Assembly (NCBI GenBank): GCA_019022495.1
Contig: JAFEKR010000017.1
Span: 372,001 to 436,000 of the forward strand
Direction of reading: 5' to 3'
Origin: Epichloe hybrida
Lineage: Eukaryota > Ascomycota > Sordariomycetes > Hypocreales > Clavicipitaceae
DNA: 64,000 nt
Of this stretch, positions 46,441 to 58,565 are shown one piece after another (within the stretch, counting starts at the first letter, position 1; the number at the start of each line of letters is the position of its first letter). Position numbers and translations under genes: made by a program. The notes below the pieces were generated by a model. The model did not search any database. It was not told the DNA's origin and saw only the letters and a program-made list of their open reading frames with translations.

Positions 46441-49400
46441 ACTTTAATAGCAAATGCGTGGTTATATACTCCTTAATAACACTAGGCGAGGGAGGAGACT
46501 ACTAATGACTATAATTAAGAAGTCGCCATAATTATGCCTTTAGTAGCTTAACACAACATATCTAATTAAATAGTTAATAAAGGAGGGATAAGTTTATATC
46601 TTAAGGAAGAGGTTAAGCTCCTACCTTAAAGGAGCCTATATTATAGGATTAAGGTATAGCTACCCTACTTAACGGAAGAATAGAAGAAAGAATATAAAGC
46701 ATATTCTCTAACGCACTAAGAAGTACATAAGATTAAACATTATTTTCCTTTGTTTTCATTTTAGGAACTAAGTAAAGTTTTATTCTAATACTAGAGATTA
46801 AGTAATTAAGGCATAAGTCTATTAACTATAGGACTGCCTACCCCTTTCCTCTTTTCTTTTATTTCCTTAAAATCTCATACTATAGACTAAATTTATTTTC
46901 TCTGATTTTCTCTATTATTTATAAACAATTTAGGAAGGGAGAAGGTATATCTACTACTAAGCGAGGAGAGTTATTAGAATTAATAGTGTTTAGATTAAGC
47001 GGAAGGGTCTCTACTACTTTAGCAGACCACTCTTTTCCTAAGAAAGGCATAAGAGCTCTCTCTTAGGAAAACCGAAGGCAATACCTAGAGGTAAAGCGCT
47101 ATTTATAGCTAGCCGCATAAGACCTATTCTAGATATAATTGCTACATATACCTTCGCTAACCCTAGAAAGTAAGATATAGCTATAGAAGGGAAAGCACAT
47201 ATACTTACTAAAGAAGGTAACATGCTACATGTATAAGTTTAAGTAGTTAGTACAGAAAATACTATTTAATCTGCTAAATATAAACACTAGTAAAGCATAA
47301 TAACGCTTAGGACGCTATAAAAGAGCGTGCAAGAAGTACCCGTTAGGATAAGCTATCTTAGCAGGAATAAGGACTAAGCAATAACGTTTGTTTTTAATAG
47401 CAAGGGCTAAGATGCTATTTACTTTAGTGTAGCTCCTTATAAAATCCTTTAGTAATTTAGTTTTCTTTATAGCGGTAATTAGATAAGGAGGAGCCCCTTC
47501 TAGGGAATATTTAGAAGGTTAGAGAGCAATCTTTGTATATAGAGGAACACCACTATTACTAATATTAATCCTACCCCGAACCTAGAAGGTAAAAAGGAAC
47601 TTATACTACAAAATAGAAGTCGTTAGTATTAGCCTAAATATAAGATTAAATAATCTTTAGAACACCTACATAGTCTCTGCTAATAAATAAAGGAAAGAAC
47701 TTAGCGTGGTTAGACTAGTCTATAGTCTTTATTACTGAAAGCTTGACTTCTAGGACGCTTACCCTTATAATAGTAGTAATATTAGGAAGTTTTTAACGGT
47801 TTTTGTTAAGAGATTCAGCCATAATCAATTAATTAGGGTAATAATATAAAGAGTAATAAGTTAAGGAGTATAAAGAAAAGGAAAGAAAAAGGGTTAGAAA
47901 AGCCTTAAACTATAGGATACTATATACAATAGGCATTAGCACCTAACAAGCAAGTAGGCTACCTATAAGTAATTTATAATAGTAAGGTCTGAATCACAGT
48001 AACCACTTAATCTCCACAGACAGATGCCTTATAACGGATGCTAGCGGCTGATAGAGAGAGAGGAGGAGGCAACTAGTAATAGCTGCTAACAACCACTCTT
48101 AAAATTAATAAAGACTATAAGAACGGGATTAGGGCCATAGGAACCACTTAATCTAACCTACTTCTTACATAAGTATATATCCTCTTAACCTTGAAAGTTT
48201 TTGCTTATACTACCCTTATTCCTGAAATCCTTTCTAACTATACTAATTTAAAAATCCAATAGGTAGTTACTACATCCTTTCCTACTATAATAGTTATTCT
48301 ATCTATCCTAGTACCTTTTAATCTTGCCTAGTAAAATAGAATAGTATGGAGAGTCTATTATAAATAAGGGTAATTACACCGAAGTAAATAGTAACACTAT
48401 TGCTTACTTTCCTTACAGTAGGTGCCTTACTATATACTACGTTCATGTTTTAATATATAGATTAGAAAGCCCCTTCTTTAAAGGAATTAAGGAAGGTACT
48501 ATAGAAATTAATTTAGTTAATCTCTATAGGTAGTAGCCACCTCTATTTTATCTATAAAGAGACTAGCTATAGCCTTTGCTAAGATTCGAAGTTTACTAGG
48601 ATAGTAATGATTTTAACCTAGTAATACTAATCAGGCCTAGATAGATAAATATATAATAGCGTAGTTATTTAATAGATATTCACGAATTCCTGAGAAAGGC
48701 TTGTAAGACTCTAAGTAAAGACTAGCTTAACTAGTTTAAGCTAATAGTAATAGGGAGGATTATAAAGCATAGGCTTAAATTAATAGTAGCGGTACTACCC
48801 TAAATATTTAAAGTTAGCAAGATAGAAGATTTTAACATAGACATATTACAATAATTAATTAGTTTAAAAGCTAGAAGACTCTATACTACCTATTAGCCTA
48901 TTAATATTAAGTATAGCTATAGTTACAACCCTATTAACCTCCACTCACACATAAGCAATCAACACCTTATTATAGGATTTACTTTCTTCATAAACTATTA
49001 GACTGCTTTTATGTTTAATAGGAAACAAGGATATCTATACTATTTTAATAGCATAGAAGAGGGACAAATAACTTGGTTTGCTAACTTCATATGCAAATAG
49101 GGGCAGATTATGCAGCTTATAAATTACCCCTCTAACTTTAAAGCAATCATAGTCCTAGTAACTAAGCAGAAAGGAAACTAGGAATACAGGTATGCATGCC
49201 TAGGGTTCCTTCTCCAGATGATCCACTGCTAGGTCGGTCACTAAGCAATTAATCTGCTATCAGAAGATTAAAATACACCGAATAAGTATAATATCAAGTT
49301 CGAACAACTACATACTTTTAGAGGAGACTTAACTATTAACTAACGCTTTAAACTATACCTTAAAGACTAGATAGTAACTAATAATATCCTAGACCTAAAG

Positions 49401-50830
49401 TATAGCTATATAAAAGCACTTAAAAGAACTATAAGAGTTCTACAAGATATAGCTACGAATAAACTTAGAATAGGAGATTAATTACTAAGGGAATCGTTAT
49501 ACTAGAAGGACTTCAACCTCTAACACTTAATACAACACATAGTAAAATACTTAATGCCTTACTTTATAACCTAGATAGTTAGTAGAGGACTTCCTATTAG
49601 CGCTACACTTATGCCTTAGAAGCTTTAAGTTACTAATAAGAGTTATCTAATTAAATAGTATACTAACACAGCAAAGCATAATAAGCTTTATATTTAGGAT
49701 TTCTAGTAACCTATAGCTTGTGTCTTTACTAGCAACCCTAAAGTCTTTAATATTAGTATACAAGAAATACTACATAATTAGGAAAGACAAATATAGTAAG
49801 ATACTAGAGGAGTTTTACCCCTAGTTAAACTAGAAGAGCTAAGATTAAGTAGAAGGGGAAGTCATCATTTATCATAAGCATCTTCATTAGTGTTATTATC
49901 TATTATTAGACAAGAAGCAATACTAGCGTCCTTAGCTTTAAAGCTTAAAGCACTCTAATAAGAAAGATAAGATTAAATATCTAACACTACTAAATAAGCT
50001 CTCCAAAAACAGTAAGTAATAATAAGTAAGCTACTATAATTAGACATAGAAGACTAGCTAAGGTTACCGCGAATCTATAGAGTTATTAGATAAGAGTAAG
50101 TGTATAGCTATAAAACCTTAGCTAAGTAAGCAGAAGAAAAGACAATTTAATAACCACTTAGAGATATAGGATAAGCTATAATAATTAATCTCCTTCCTTT
50201 CCTTAGGGCATAGAGAGTAGCATAAAGAAAAATCATTACATATTTACTAACATTATCTATATATATATCTATAGTACCGCCTAGCCTAGTCCCTTGCGGA
50301 ATATAGGCTAAGATTATTAAAGCTTACTAATAGGAGAAGAAGCATGCCTAAGGATTATTTAATTAACGCAAAACCTAAGAAAAGAGAGTAGTATAGCGGG
50401 ATATAAAGCGCTCTGCTATCTATACCCTATTGCTAATATCACCTACCACACGCTTATAAACACTAAAGACGCTAAAGCTCTCTTAAGAAATAAGGAATTT
50501 AGGTCTCTAGCTAGGGAGGTCTTATCTACCTTCTCTTTTTCCTCTTTACTTTATATAATTTTCTCTTTTTTTTCCTTTCTTCCTTATATCTTTACCCTTT
50601 TTACCTTTCTATCCTTTTAGTTTTCTCTTTTACCTACCTTAATACTTCTATTTCCTACTATATAAGATTTAGCTACATAAGATTAATTAGCCTAGGTCTA
50701 TATATAATAGATTAAATAGTTCCTCCACCCTTTTCACATAAGATTAGTTACTAACCGCACTTATAAGGCGCTTTTAGGTTTTAGTGTATATAACTAGTTA
50801 GGGGTAACTAGTGCACACCTAGGGAGGTGT
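46440..50830 (+). pseudogene. Gyp1 unexplained 3' region, formerly coding-looking
   Basis: Between integrase and the 3' LTR, 4.4 kb can be read on the plus strand in long stretches whose stops are almost all TAA/TAG, like gag and pol. One stretch lies around 47040-47980 (blocks KPKAIPRGKALFIASRIRP, DIIATYTFANPRK), another around 48750-50450 (blocks ITWFANFICK, YRYACLGFLLQMIHC, VSRGLPISATLMP, basic Gln/Lys-rich C-terminus). I recognise no domain. It could be one or two extra genes of the element, a captured host gene, or an older insertion; no LTR or TSD was seen inside. The minus-strand stretch 47038-47223 is a shadow. Confidence 0.55.
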
Positions 50831-51284
50831 TATATGCCATAAGATACGCGCCCAAAAACGCAATTATAATAATAAGTGCTAGGGTTTAGGGATAGGAGTA
50901 TTACCATAAGGGATAACAATATTAGTCATCTAGGCAATAGGATTATTTAATCTATAAAGGGACTATTTATAGATAGACTCTTTAATAGCAATCCACACAC
51001 CCTACGAGATTCTTAAGATTACCCTAAGTTTACTTTACCTAAGATTATACCTATGTTTACTATAAGATACATTAAGAAAATACCTTCCCTTATTTATTTA
51101 AGACATTACTTCTAATCCAATAGACTATTTAATCTTGGATATCTCTGCACAACGAGATAGTCCTTGCTGTTATTATGATCAATACCGTCAAGTTGATTAA
51201 CCCCTCTGTTATGTGTAGGCTCTAGAGCTACTCGCGATCGTGGGCCAGCATTGTGTCTTTTGGGGTGTTGTTTTCCGCTTGACA
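50831..51284 (+). repeat. Gyp1 3' LTR
   Basis: 454 bp, collinear with the 5' LTR without indels. The last 110 bp are the well-preserved part (GATCGTGGGCCAGCATTG), opposite to the 5' copy. Cop1-P2 resumes after it as AAATAAGGCCACGCC. Confidence 0.9.
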
Positions 51285-51286
51285 AA

Positions 51287-54230
51287 ATATAAATAAGGCC
51301 ACGCCTAGATGCTTCTCACATAGAAAGAAGAAGCAGTTACTTAGAGTTACCTTATAGAAGGCAAGCTATAGCAATTATATTACTGCTTTAGGCATCCATT
51401 AATCCAATGTCTACACAAGGTTCTCTATAGATTAGGGCATAATATTAATATTAAAGCTATTAGGGAGCTAATAAGAATCTGCTACTAATACTAAATACAC
51501 GTAAATAGCCCTAATCACTTTAAGTTTACCCTTAAGGATAAGTATAGCTTTAATTACAAAGTAATAGTAAATATCTTCTACCTAGATAGCAACTACCCTA
51601 CACTCTATACTATAGATATAGCTATAGCGTTTAATATAGCGAAATTCCTTAATAATATCTCTACAAAAACAACCTAGGAAGCCCTCTAAATATACTAGAT
51701 TAATACTTACCTAGGCCCCCCGGACTTTATTATCACAGATACTAGAATAAACTTCCATAGTAATAAATTTAGATAATTCATAGCTTTAATATTAATTTTA
51801 ATTAAGGAGGTCCCTATTAAGGCATACTATAGCATAGGGAAGGTTAAAAGGTATTATAGGCCGCTCCGAAGAGCCTATAATATAATTAGATATAAATGCC
51901 CTATAACACTAGAACCTATTACCCTTTAAATAGTAATTAAGGCCCTAAATAACACCATAGGCCCTAATAGCCTTATCCTAACCCTCCTTATCTTTAGAGC
52001 CTACTTATATATAATAAATAAGTCCCCGCTATTACCTAATATTACATAGCGTGTAATTATAGTATAAAAAGCTACTAAAGAGATTAAGAGACTTTACGCT
52101 ATCTAGAAGGTTAATAAGGCCCTTACTAAACATAATAGCCTAGATACCTTAAAGACCCTTAGCCTACTGCTTAGATTAAAGGTTAAGGTCTAGTAAGAAA
52201 GCAAGGGATAGGTAAGTCTATATAAGCTACTAGTAATTACTAGAGAAAGCTATATACTTAATATACCTAGAGGCCTAAAGACCTTTAGGTTAATATCTAT
52301 TAAGCCTTACTATAATAATCCTAGTGTAAAGAAAATAGCAAAGCCTAGTAAAAAGAAAGGAAAAAAAGAGTAAGAGGCCTATAATAAGAATATAGTGCTA
52401 CTAATACCACTAAAGTAAGGACGCAGAAGGCTATAGAAGAACCCTCCTATAATACCTTAAGGTGCTAATACCTTCCTATTAGTAAAAGAACATAGTAACC
52501 TAGCTCTTATAATTAAGCTATATAAGGAAGGAATCATTAAGACCCCTAGCAAACCTTTTAAGCTATTAACAAAAGCGGAAATTAACACTCTAATTAAGCA
52601 AGATATGTTTAAATTTATTATGTTTAATAAGGAAGAATATAGTAGAATTTAAATCTTTAATTCCTAGATTATTAATAAGATTAAGGGTAAGATAATAGAA
52701 CCCTATAAAAAGTCATGTCTTATAATCTAAGGGTGTGAGAATAAAGGGAAACAGGCTATTCTTACATAGGCCCTAATAATTTAACGTGTAAGCTAACGTC
52801 TTATCCTTATAATAGCCCTGTTAGTAAGATTAAGGAAATTCCTTATCTAGCTAAGAGATATTTATTAGGCTTATATATAGGCCTGTATATTACTAGAGCG
52901 GTTAATCCTAGCGCGCTTGCTAATTTAAATATAGTATCTTTACCTGCCTAGTATAATCTTAAGGGTTATAAAACCCCTCTATAGGCTTATAGAGGTAGGA
53001 ATATACTAGTGGGTTATATATTATAAGCATTATAGAGAGAACCTCTAGATAGAAACCTTTATGTATAATCCTTACCTGCTTATAACTATAAAGGAAAGCC
53101 CTAACTTTACCTACGTTAGAATATAGACTAATAATATAATCAGCCTCTTAGACAAGAAGTTCTCTAAGAAGGAAGAGACCTAGCTTACTATAGTAGGCTT
53201 TAATATAAAGCTAAAGCAATTCCTAACTTAGGACTACCCTCTTACGTTTAATAGTGGTATTATCTCGCTAGAGAATAATACTATTAAGATCTAGCAGAAA
53301 GGGCAGAGCAATAAGTTAGAGTTAGTTCTAATAACTAACTTAAAGCATAAATACATTAAGCAGAGGGCCTAAGGCGCTTATATTACCTTAATCTACTAAC
53401 TAGAGGCTTGCTTTAACCTATCTATTACTACATAACACTAGGAGCTAACCCTAGAGGACGTAAAAGCCCTTAATTACTGCCTAAAGTAGTAGATAAATTA
53501 CCTAGAGAGAGGTCTAATGTTTATTCTAATTAACCTTAAGAAAGCAAAGCTCTTTGCCTTTATAAATAAATCCTTTACTAATAACTAGGACCTATCCTTA
53601 TAACTAGGATATATACTTATCCTAGCAAATAAAGACTACACTAATAGTAAGTTTATAATTAAAGGTAATATTATGTACTTTAGCTTAATAAAGAGCAAGA
53701 GAGTTATATAAAGCGTGCTTACCTTAGAAGTCTATAGCATAGTAGCTAGTGTTAATATAGCTTACGCAATCGTAACTACCCTAAACTTAGTTACTAACTA
53801 ACTAAAGCTCCTAAAGATCCTAGTTATTATATATACGGATTTATACTTCTTATATAAGTACCTTATTAAACTTAGTATAATAAAGGAGAAACGCCTAATA
53901 ATTAATATTATAGCTGTTTAATAGTTATATAAATACTAAGAACCCTACAAGATCTAATAGATTAATAGAGAGAATAACCTAGCTAATGCCTTTATAAAGG
54001 CATTACTTAATAAGGCCCTTAAGAGCTTTATCTTAACTAATTAAATAACTATCTAAATAGAGGGATAGGTTACCTATATGTAATATACGCGCAGTAAGAG
54101 GAAAAAGTAATTCTCTAGGAGGGTAGCCATAGGGATAAGATAGTAATACGTAGGGGATTTACGCCCCTGTAGTTAATATCCCTAGTGGCTATAACTATAC
54201 TAGCCTACTAGGCCCTCCTAGTGGACTATA
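51287..54230 (+). pseudogene. Cop1-P2 pol: integrase, RT, RNase H
   Basis: Continues the pol frame of 38820-39207. Integrase zinc region: FRHPLIQCLHKV (about 51380-51425). Core: INTYLGPPDFIITDT (about 51700-51745), Asp intact. RT: IYQAYI.ACILLER-like block (about 52860-52900), catalytic TDD as TNN (53127-53135). RNase H about 53690-53990. Collinear with Cop1-P1 26720-29650. Confidence 0.87.
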
Positions 54231-54542
54231 GAAATTAATAGTAGTGTGTAGGAGAATAAAGGTATTACCATAGAGGAGGAAGACGTTATATACGCGCTAA
54301 GGTATGGTATATGTGTTATTTTAAGGAAAAGAAAGGATTTAGAAGGACCTACTTATCCTTACATAGGCTCATAGGCTAAGCGAGATTATTATTTCCCTTT
54401 TATTAATAACTATACGCCTAGATAGGCTATAAGTTCTTTTCCTTACATCCCCTATTAATTATATTCTTAATCTGTCTTTTCTTTTTTATTTCTATAATTA
54501 ATATTACGTGTTAATAATTATGTTAAAAGAGAGAAGTTCTAG

Positions 54543-54849
54543 TGTTAGAACAAAGGTGATATTAATCGCGCGTTGTAGCTATAATTACCTAGCAGAAGCT
54601 TAGGCTACGCGCGGACCCTACACGTAACCCATAACCTAGCACGTTAATTAGCTAGGAAATATAGGGACACAAAAGCGTAACCCCTTTTCCCTTTATGTAT
54701 TATAACTTCTAGCTTTTTACCTCTCTTTATCTATAACTTAATTAATTATAATAACAGACAACGTAGCCTAGAATAGATAATCAATGATAATACTATTCTT
54801 CGGGCTCACGACTGTATTACATTGAATTCAATACCCTGTGAATCTAACA
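54543..54849 (+). repeat. Cop1-P2 3' LTR
   Basis: 307 bp, ends CCCTGTGAATCTAACA. The outer 70 bp are nearly consensus (TTCGGGCTCACGACTGTATTACATTG-like), the inner start mutated (CGCGCGTTGTAGCTATAATT). Preceded by AAAAGAGAGAAG, the candidate polypurine tract. Confidence 0.93.
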
Positions 54850-55620
54850 CCTAGTTATATATAATTTTATTTTAAAAAAAAAGGTATTTTCTAAAGTAAG
54901 TTTAAAAGTAAGTTTAAAAGTAAGTCTAAAGTAAGTTTTACTAATTATAGTACTAACTTCTTAATAGCTTATTTACTTAGATATATATGATTTTCTCTTA
55001 AAAAGGAAGTATTTATAAAAGTGGGTCTAAAGTAGGTCTTACTAATAATACTATTAACTTCTTAATAGCTTATTAGCTTAAATATTTATGATTTTCTCTT
55101 AAAAAGATAGTATATATAAAAGTGGGTCTAAAGTGGGTCTTACTAATAATAGTATTAACTTCTTTATAGCTTATTTGCTTAGATATTTATGATTTTTTAT
55201 TAAAAAGAAAGTATACTTAAAAGTAAGCCTTATAAATTATAGTACTTACTTCTTTATAGCTTATTTACTTAAAGATATATGATTTTCTATTAAAAAAAGT
55301 ATACTTAAAAGTGGGTTTTTAATATTTTTCTAAGAAATAAGCTTAAAAAGTAAGTTTTATTAGTTTTATAAGTTATAATTAAGATTAGTATAGTAATTTA
55401 ACCTTATCTATATTTTAGAACCCTAATATATACTTTTCTAATTATTTAAGTTATTTCTTACTATTAATTTCTAATTACTTAACCTAAATATTAAAAAATA
55501 AAAAATAATTACATTTAATTACAAATAATTACATGTAATGTAATGTAATGTGTGAAAGGGGGGTGTAATGTAATGTAATGTAATGTGTAATGTAATGTAA
55601 TGTGATGCTCTGATTAGAGT

Positions 55621-56219
55621 AGTTCCTTTATAATGTGTTATTTAAGTCTTATAGAGATATAGGGGTATAGATTAGTGTAAACAAGGGTTTTTCCTTTATT
55701 AGGGTGTTTATTACTATCTCTAGCTTTAATACCTTCTATAGTATTATTATAGCTATTACTCTTACTAGGAACTCTAAATTAACTAGAGGTCTTAGATAGT
55801 CTAGCTATATCTAATATTTTAATTAGATTAAAGGGGAGTAAACCTTTAATATAAGGGGATAGGAGGGGTGTAAATATGAATTATATAACTTATGTTTTTC
55901 TAATATAAAGGATTATAAGGTAAGGTAGTTAACTTTAAATACATAATAGAATATATAATAAAGAAAGATAAAGGGATAGCTAAGCTACTAGTATTAAACC
56001 CTTCTTTATTATTTTAGAATTCATATAGATATCAATATTAATACTAAAGTAAGAAGAGAGTTATATTATACCTTTCTATTAGTATAACTTATTATTAAAC
56101 ATAGCCCTCCTATTTTATAGGGCAAGTTATTATTAGGTAAGCTACCTTTTCTAATTAACCTTACTAATCTGCGATATTTAAAGACTATATAGTTATTTAT
56201 AAAGGTAACCACTAATTAG
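55621..56219 (-). other. Cop1-M 5' leader and gag start
   Basis: Reverse of Cop1-P1 23777-24370. It includes, next to the LTR, GGTAACCACTAATTAG, the reverse of the TGGTTACC candidate primer-binding site. No open frame. Confidence 0.82.
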
Positions 56220-56506
56220 TATTAGTATTATAAGGTATTAAATTTAATGTAATAAGGTTAGGAGCCTAAAGAATAGTATTATTATTAATTATCTATTCTA
56301 GGCTGCGTTATATGTATAGAAAAGAGAAGTTAAAAGCTAGAATTCGTAGTAATAGAAGAGAAAGGGGGCCACGCGTTTATAGCCTTATATTTCCTAGCTA
56401 ATTAACGAGCTAGGTTACGGGTCACGTGTGGGGCCCGCGCGCGGCCTAAGCTTTTGCTAGGTAATTGCGGCTACGACGCGCGATTGATATTACCTTTGTT
56501 CTAACA
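56220..56506 (-). repeat. Cop1-M 5' LTR
   Basis: 287 bp, ends CTTTGTTCTAACA on the plus strand. The outer 100 bp keep GGGCCCGCGCGCGGCC, the inner start is mutated (TATTAGTATTATAAGG from TGTTAGATTCACAGGG). It has the same length as 11124-11410. Confidence 0.92.
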
Positions 56507-56511
56507 ATAGC

Positions 56512-58032
56512 TTCTAACTAATTAAAGTAAAGCGCGATATTAGTCTTTAATGGAATTATAAAGATATAACATAACCCTATTGCTCTATAGGTAAAAAGAG
56601 CAATGTATTAGTCTTTATTATACCTTACTAATTAAGCAAAGAGATTAAAGAAGACTACCTAAAGCAGTCTAGAAGGTAAGGATTCTATTTAAGGGACTTA
56701 TAATATTTATCTTTATGCTTTAGTAGTTTAGTAAACCTTATATTTTCCTATGCTCCTTTTCTTTAATAATATTTAAAGCTTCTAAAGCACTTAATCTATT
56801 ATATCCTCTCCTAGATATGCTAATCTTGCGTGCTATAGATCTATAGGTGATTTTATAGTAGTCTTTAGGTCTTATAAATCTCCCTTAATAACAAAAGCTT
56901 CTAATAGGCTTAAGCCCTTTATACATAGCTATATACTAATAACCTAAGTTTAAAATATCTCCTAATTACCTTTTAATAGGTCTATTACCTTTCTAGTAAG
57001 GTTATCCTACCTTATTTCTTTCTATGTAAGTAGCTAAAGAGATATAAGGTTTATAAAGAATATTAGCTAGTACTAGGTGTTTAATAAGGTAAGGGTCTAG
57101 CTATTTGTTAAGATAATCTAGGCTATGCTAATACTATAAGCCTTTATAATACTATAACCTACTTAAATTCTAGGCTACTAGCTATAATTAAGGTCTATAA
57201 ACTAGCGTTTATTATTAAAAATATAGATTAAGGTACTGCTATTAAGTATAACTTATGATTTACCCTAGGTGAAGAAAGCTTTTGTAAACTCTTCTATAGC
57301 TATAAATATAGTGTTATTTTCCTTTAGCTTCTTTATGCTATTACTAGGCTCTTTAGTGTTATTATCCTTTAACTATGTGTTATAAGCTTTCTTTATATTA
57401 TTAGATTAATAATTTATTACTTCTTTTACTTTCTTTAATAGCTTTTTATTAATTTTCTAGTCTTTTATTAGGTAGAGAGCTCTATAGACCTTCCATAAGT
57501 CTTTTAACTTCTTTACCTTATGCTTCTTATAGTAAATATAGTTATCTTTCTTTACCTTCTTTTTTTTAGCTTTATCCTTTATTTTGCTATTAAGAGTTAG
57601 TTTTACTCTAAATAAGTTATTAGCCTTAACCTAAGATCTCCCTTAGGCTTTAATTAGGTGCCTAATTTTACTTATAATATTATAGAAATCTAGGACTTCT
57701 CCCGCGCTTTCTGCTATATAAATTAATAAGTTAACTTAAGCTAAGATAGTAAGGAATTAAGCCCTAATAGTATTATTAATTATTTCTATAGGTAAGTTAC
57801 CCTTAGTAATAAGGTAGTTTGCTTAGAGGTATCTTTTATAACTTATTAAAGTATTTATAAGCTACTGATTAATATTTACTTTTATAAGGTTTTACTTAAC
57901 TATTTTATTAAAGTTAATTTTAGTATAATGCTTAATAGTCTTACTTAAAGGTATTATATTTCTCTTAAGCTCCTTAATCTTATCTTAAAGAGATACATAC
58001 CTTAAGGTTATTTACTTATACTTAGGCCTAAG
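56512..58032 (-). pseudogene. Cop4 relic, upstream half
   Basis: Continues the sequence interrupted at 11123 (ATAGC duplicate). On the minus strand it should hold the integrase core and sequences upstream of it; the stretch is strongly mutated and I could not place the catalytic residues. Ends at the left end of P5-E. The rest of Cop4 must lie beyond P5-E, outside the window. Confidence 0.55.
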
Positions 58033-58412
58033 CAGAGCATTGTTGTATTGTATTGTATTGTATTGTATTGCCCTATGTATTGTATTGTGTATTGTATTGT
58101 ATCAATACATACAATACAATGTATTGTTAGGGAAAAATATAAGTGGGGTATTATATAAATTCATTATATAGTAGATTTTTTAAATAATCTAATTATAGTA
58201 TTCTTATTTTTATATATAATTTAGTTATTTATTTAAAAATCTATTAAGTTTTAGCTTATTTAGAAAAGTAAGCTTATTTAAAATATATAATATCTTAGTA
58301 ATATTCTTTTATATCTATTTTAAAAAATGATTTTTTCTTAATATATTAAGGGTCTTTTTATTCTTATATCTATTTTCTATGATTTATTATAATTATTTAT
58401 TATATAAAAATA

Positions 58413-58565
58413 CATTATAATACAATACAATACAATACATTACAATACATTACAATACATTACAATACATTACAATACATTACAATACATTACAATACAT
58501 TACAATACAACAATACATTACAATACAATACAATACATTACAATACAATACAATGTATTATTAAA
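58413..58565. repeat. Second pentanucleotide array inside P5-E
   Basis: ACATTACAAT repeats followed by ACAATGTATT, a hairpin-capable array like those at P5 termini but 380 bp inside the element. The sequence after it (TTATTATATAGTAGATTTTT, about 58580-58600) repeats the sequence after the first array (about 58162-58180), so about 430 bp of the left end seem to be present twice. Confidence 0.75.

Larger units (their letters stand above)
39208..51286 (+). mobile_element. Gyp1: 12-kb Gypsy (Ty3-type) element with extra 3' region
   Basis: LTRs of about 454 bp (39208-39661 and 50831-51284, possibly two bases longer) enclose plus-strand gag, protease, RT, RNase H and integrase in Gypsy order. The flanks give a 4-bp duplication ATAT (ACGT in the uninterrupted Cop1-P1). 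The 5' LTR starts TGTGTGCC, the 3' copy TATATGCC by G-to-A. The element is about 12 kb, much longer than usual for this class, because 4.4 kb follow integrase. It is the youngest insertion recognised on this branch (inside Cop1-P2 inside P5-D inside Cop1-M inside Cop4). Confidence 0.9.
35963..54849 (+). mobile_element. Cop1-P2: complete, dead Copia element split by Gyp1
   Basis: 307-bp LTRs (35963-36269 and 54543-54849), duplication CCTAG (35958-35962 and 54850-54854). Excluding Gyp1 the element is about 6.8 kb and collinear with Cop1-P1 from end to end. It is generally less mutated than P1 (more Cys and His codons left). Inserted in P5-D. Confidence 0.94.
34866..55612 (+). mobile_element. 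P5-D: non-coding hAT-like element, GTAAT subfamily, split by nested elements
   Basis: Left end CAGAGCATG at 34866, right end GATGCTCTG at 55612, with duplication ATTAGAGT (34858-34865 and 55613-55620). Its own sequence is 34866-35423, 35736-35962 and 54855-55612, together about 1.5 kb and collinear with P5-B. Left GTAAT arrays at 34872-34990, internal 100-bp array at about 54885-55320, right array at 55536-55604. Non-coding. It carries a Cop1 solo LTR and the whole of Cop1-P2. Confidence 0.85.
11124..56506 (-). mobile_element. Cop1-M: Copia element on minus strand, host of most nested insertions
   Basis: Two 287-bp LTRs (11124-11410 and 56220-56506) are flanked by the same 5-bp target duplication ATAGC (11119-11123 and 56507-56511). 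When the nested insertions are removed, the remaining pieces (11411-11499, 18245-18782, 19048-19947, 20242-20513, 22411-23467, 30282-32754, 34654-34865, 55621-56219) join into one continuous reverse-oriented Copia of about 6.8 kb, the same size and order as Cop1-P1. All junctions carry the duplication of the insert they surround. Inserted in Cop4. Confidence 0.92.

Noticed and set aside
47038..47223. Minus-strand open stretch with hydrophobic segments
   Set aside because: Antisense to the plus-strand frame with KPKAIPRGKALF; the plus frame shows the RIP-type stop pattern.
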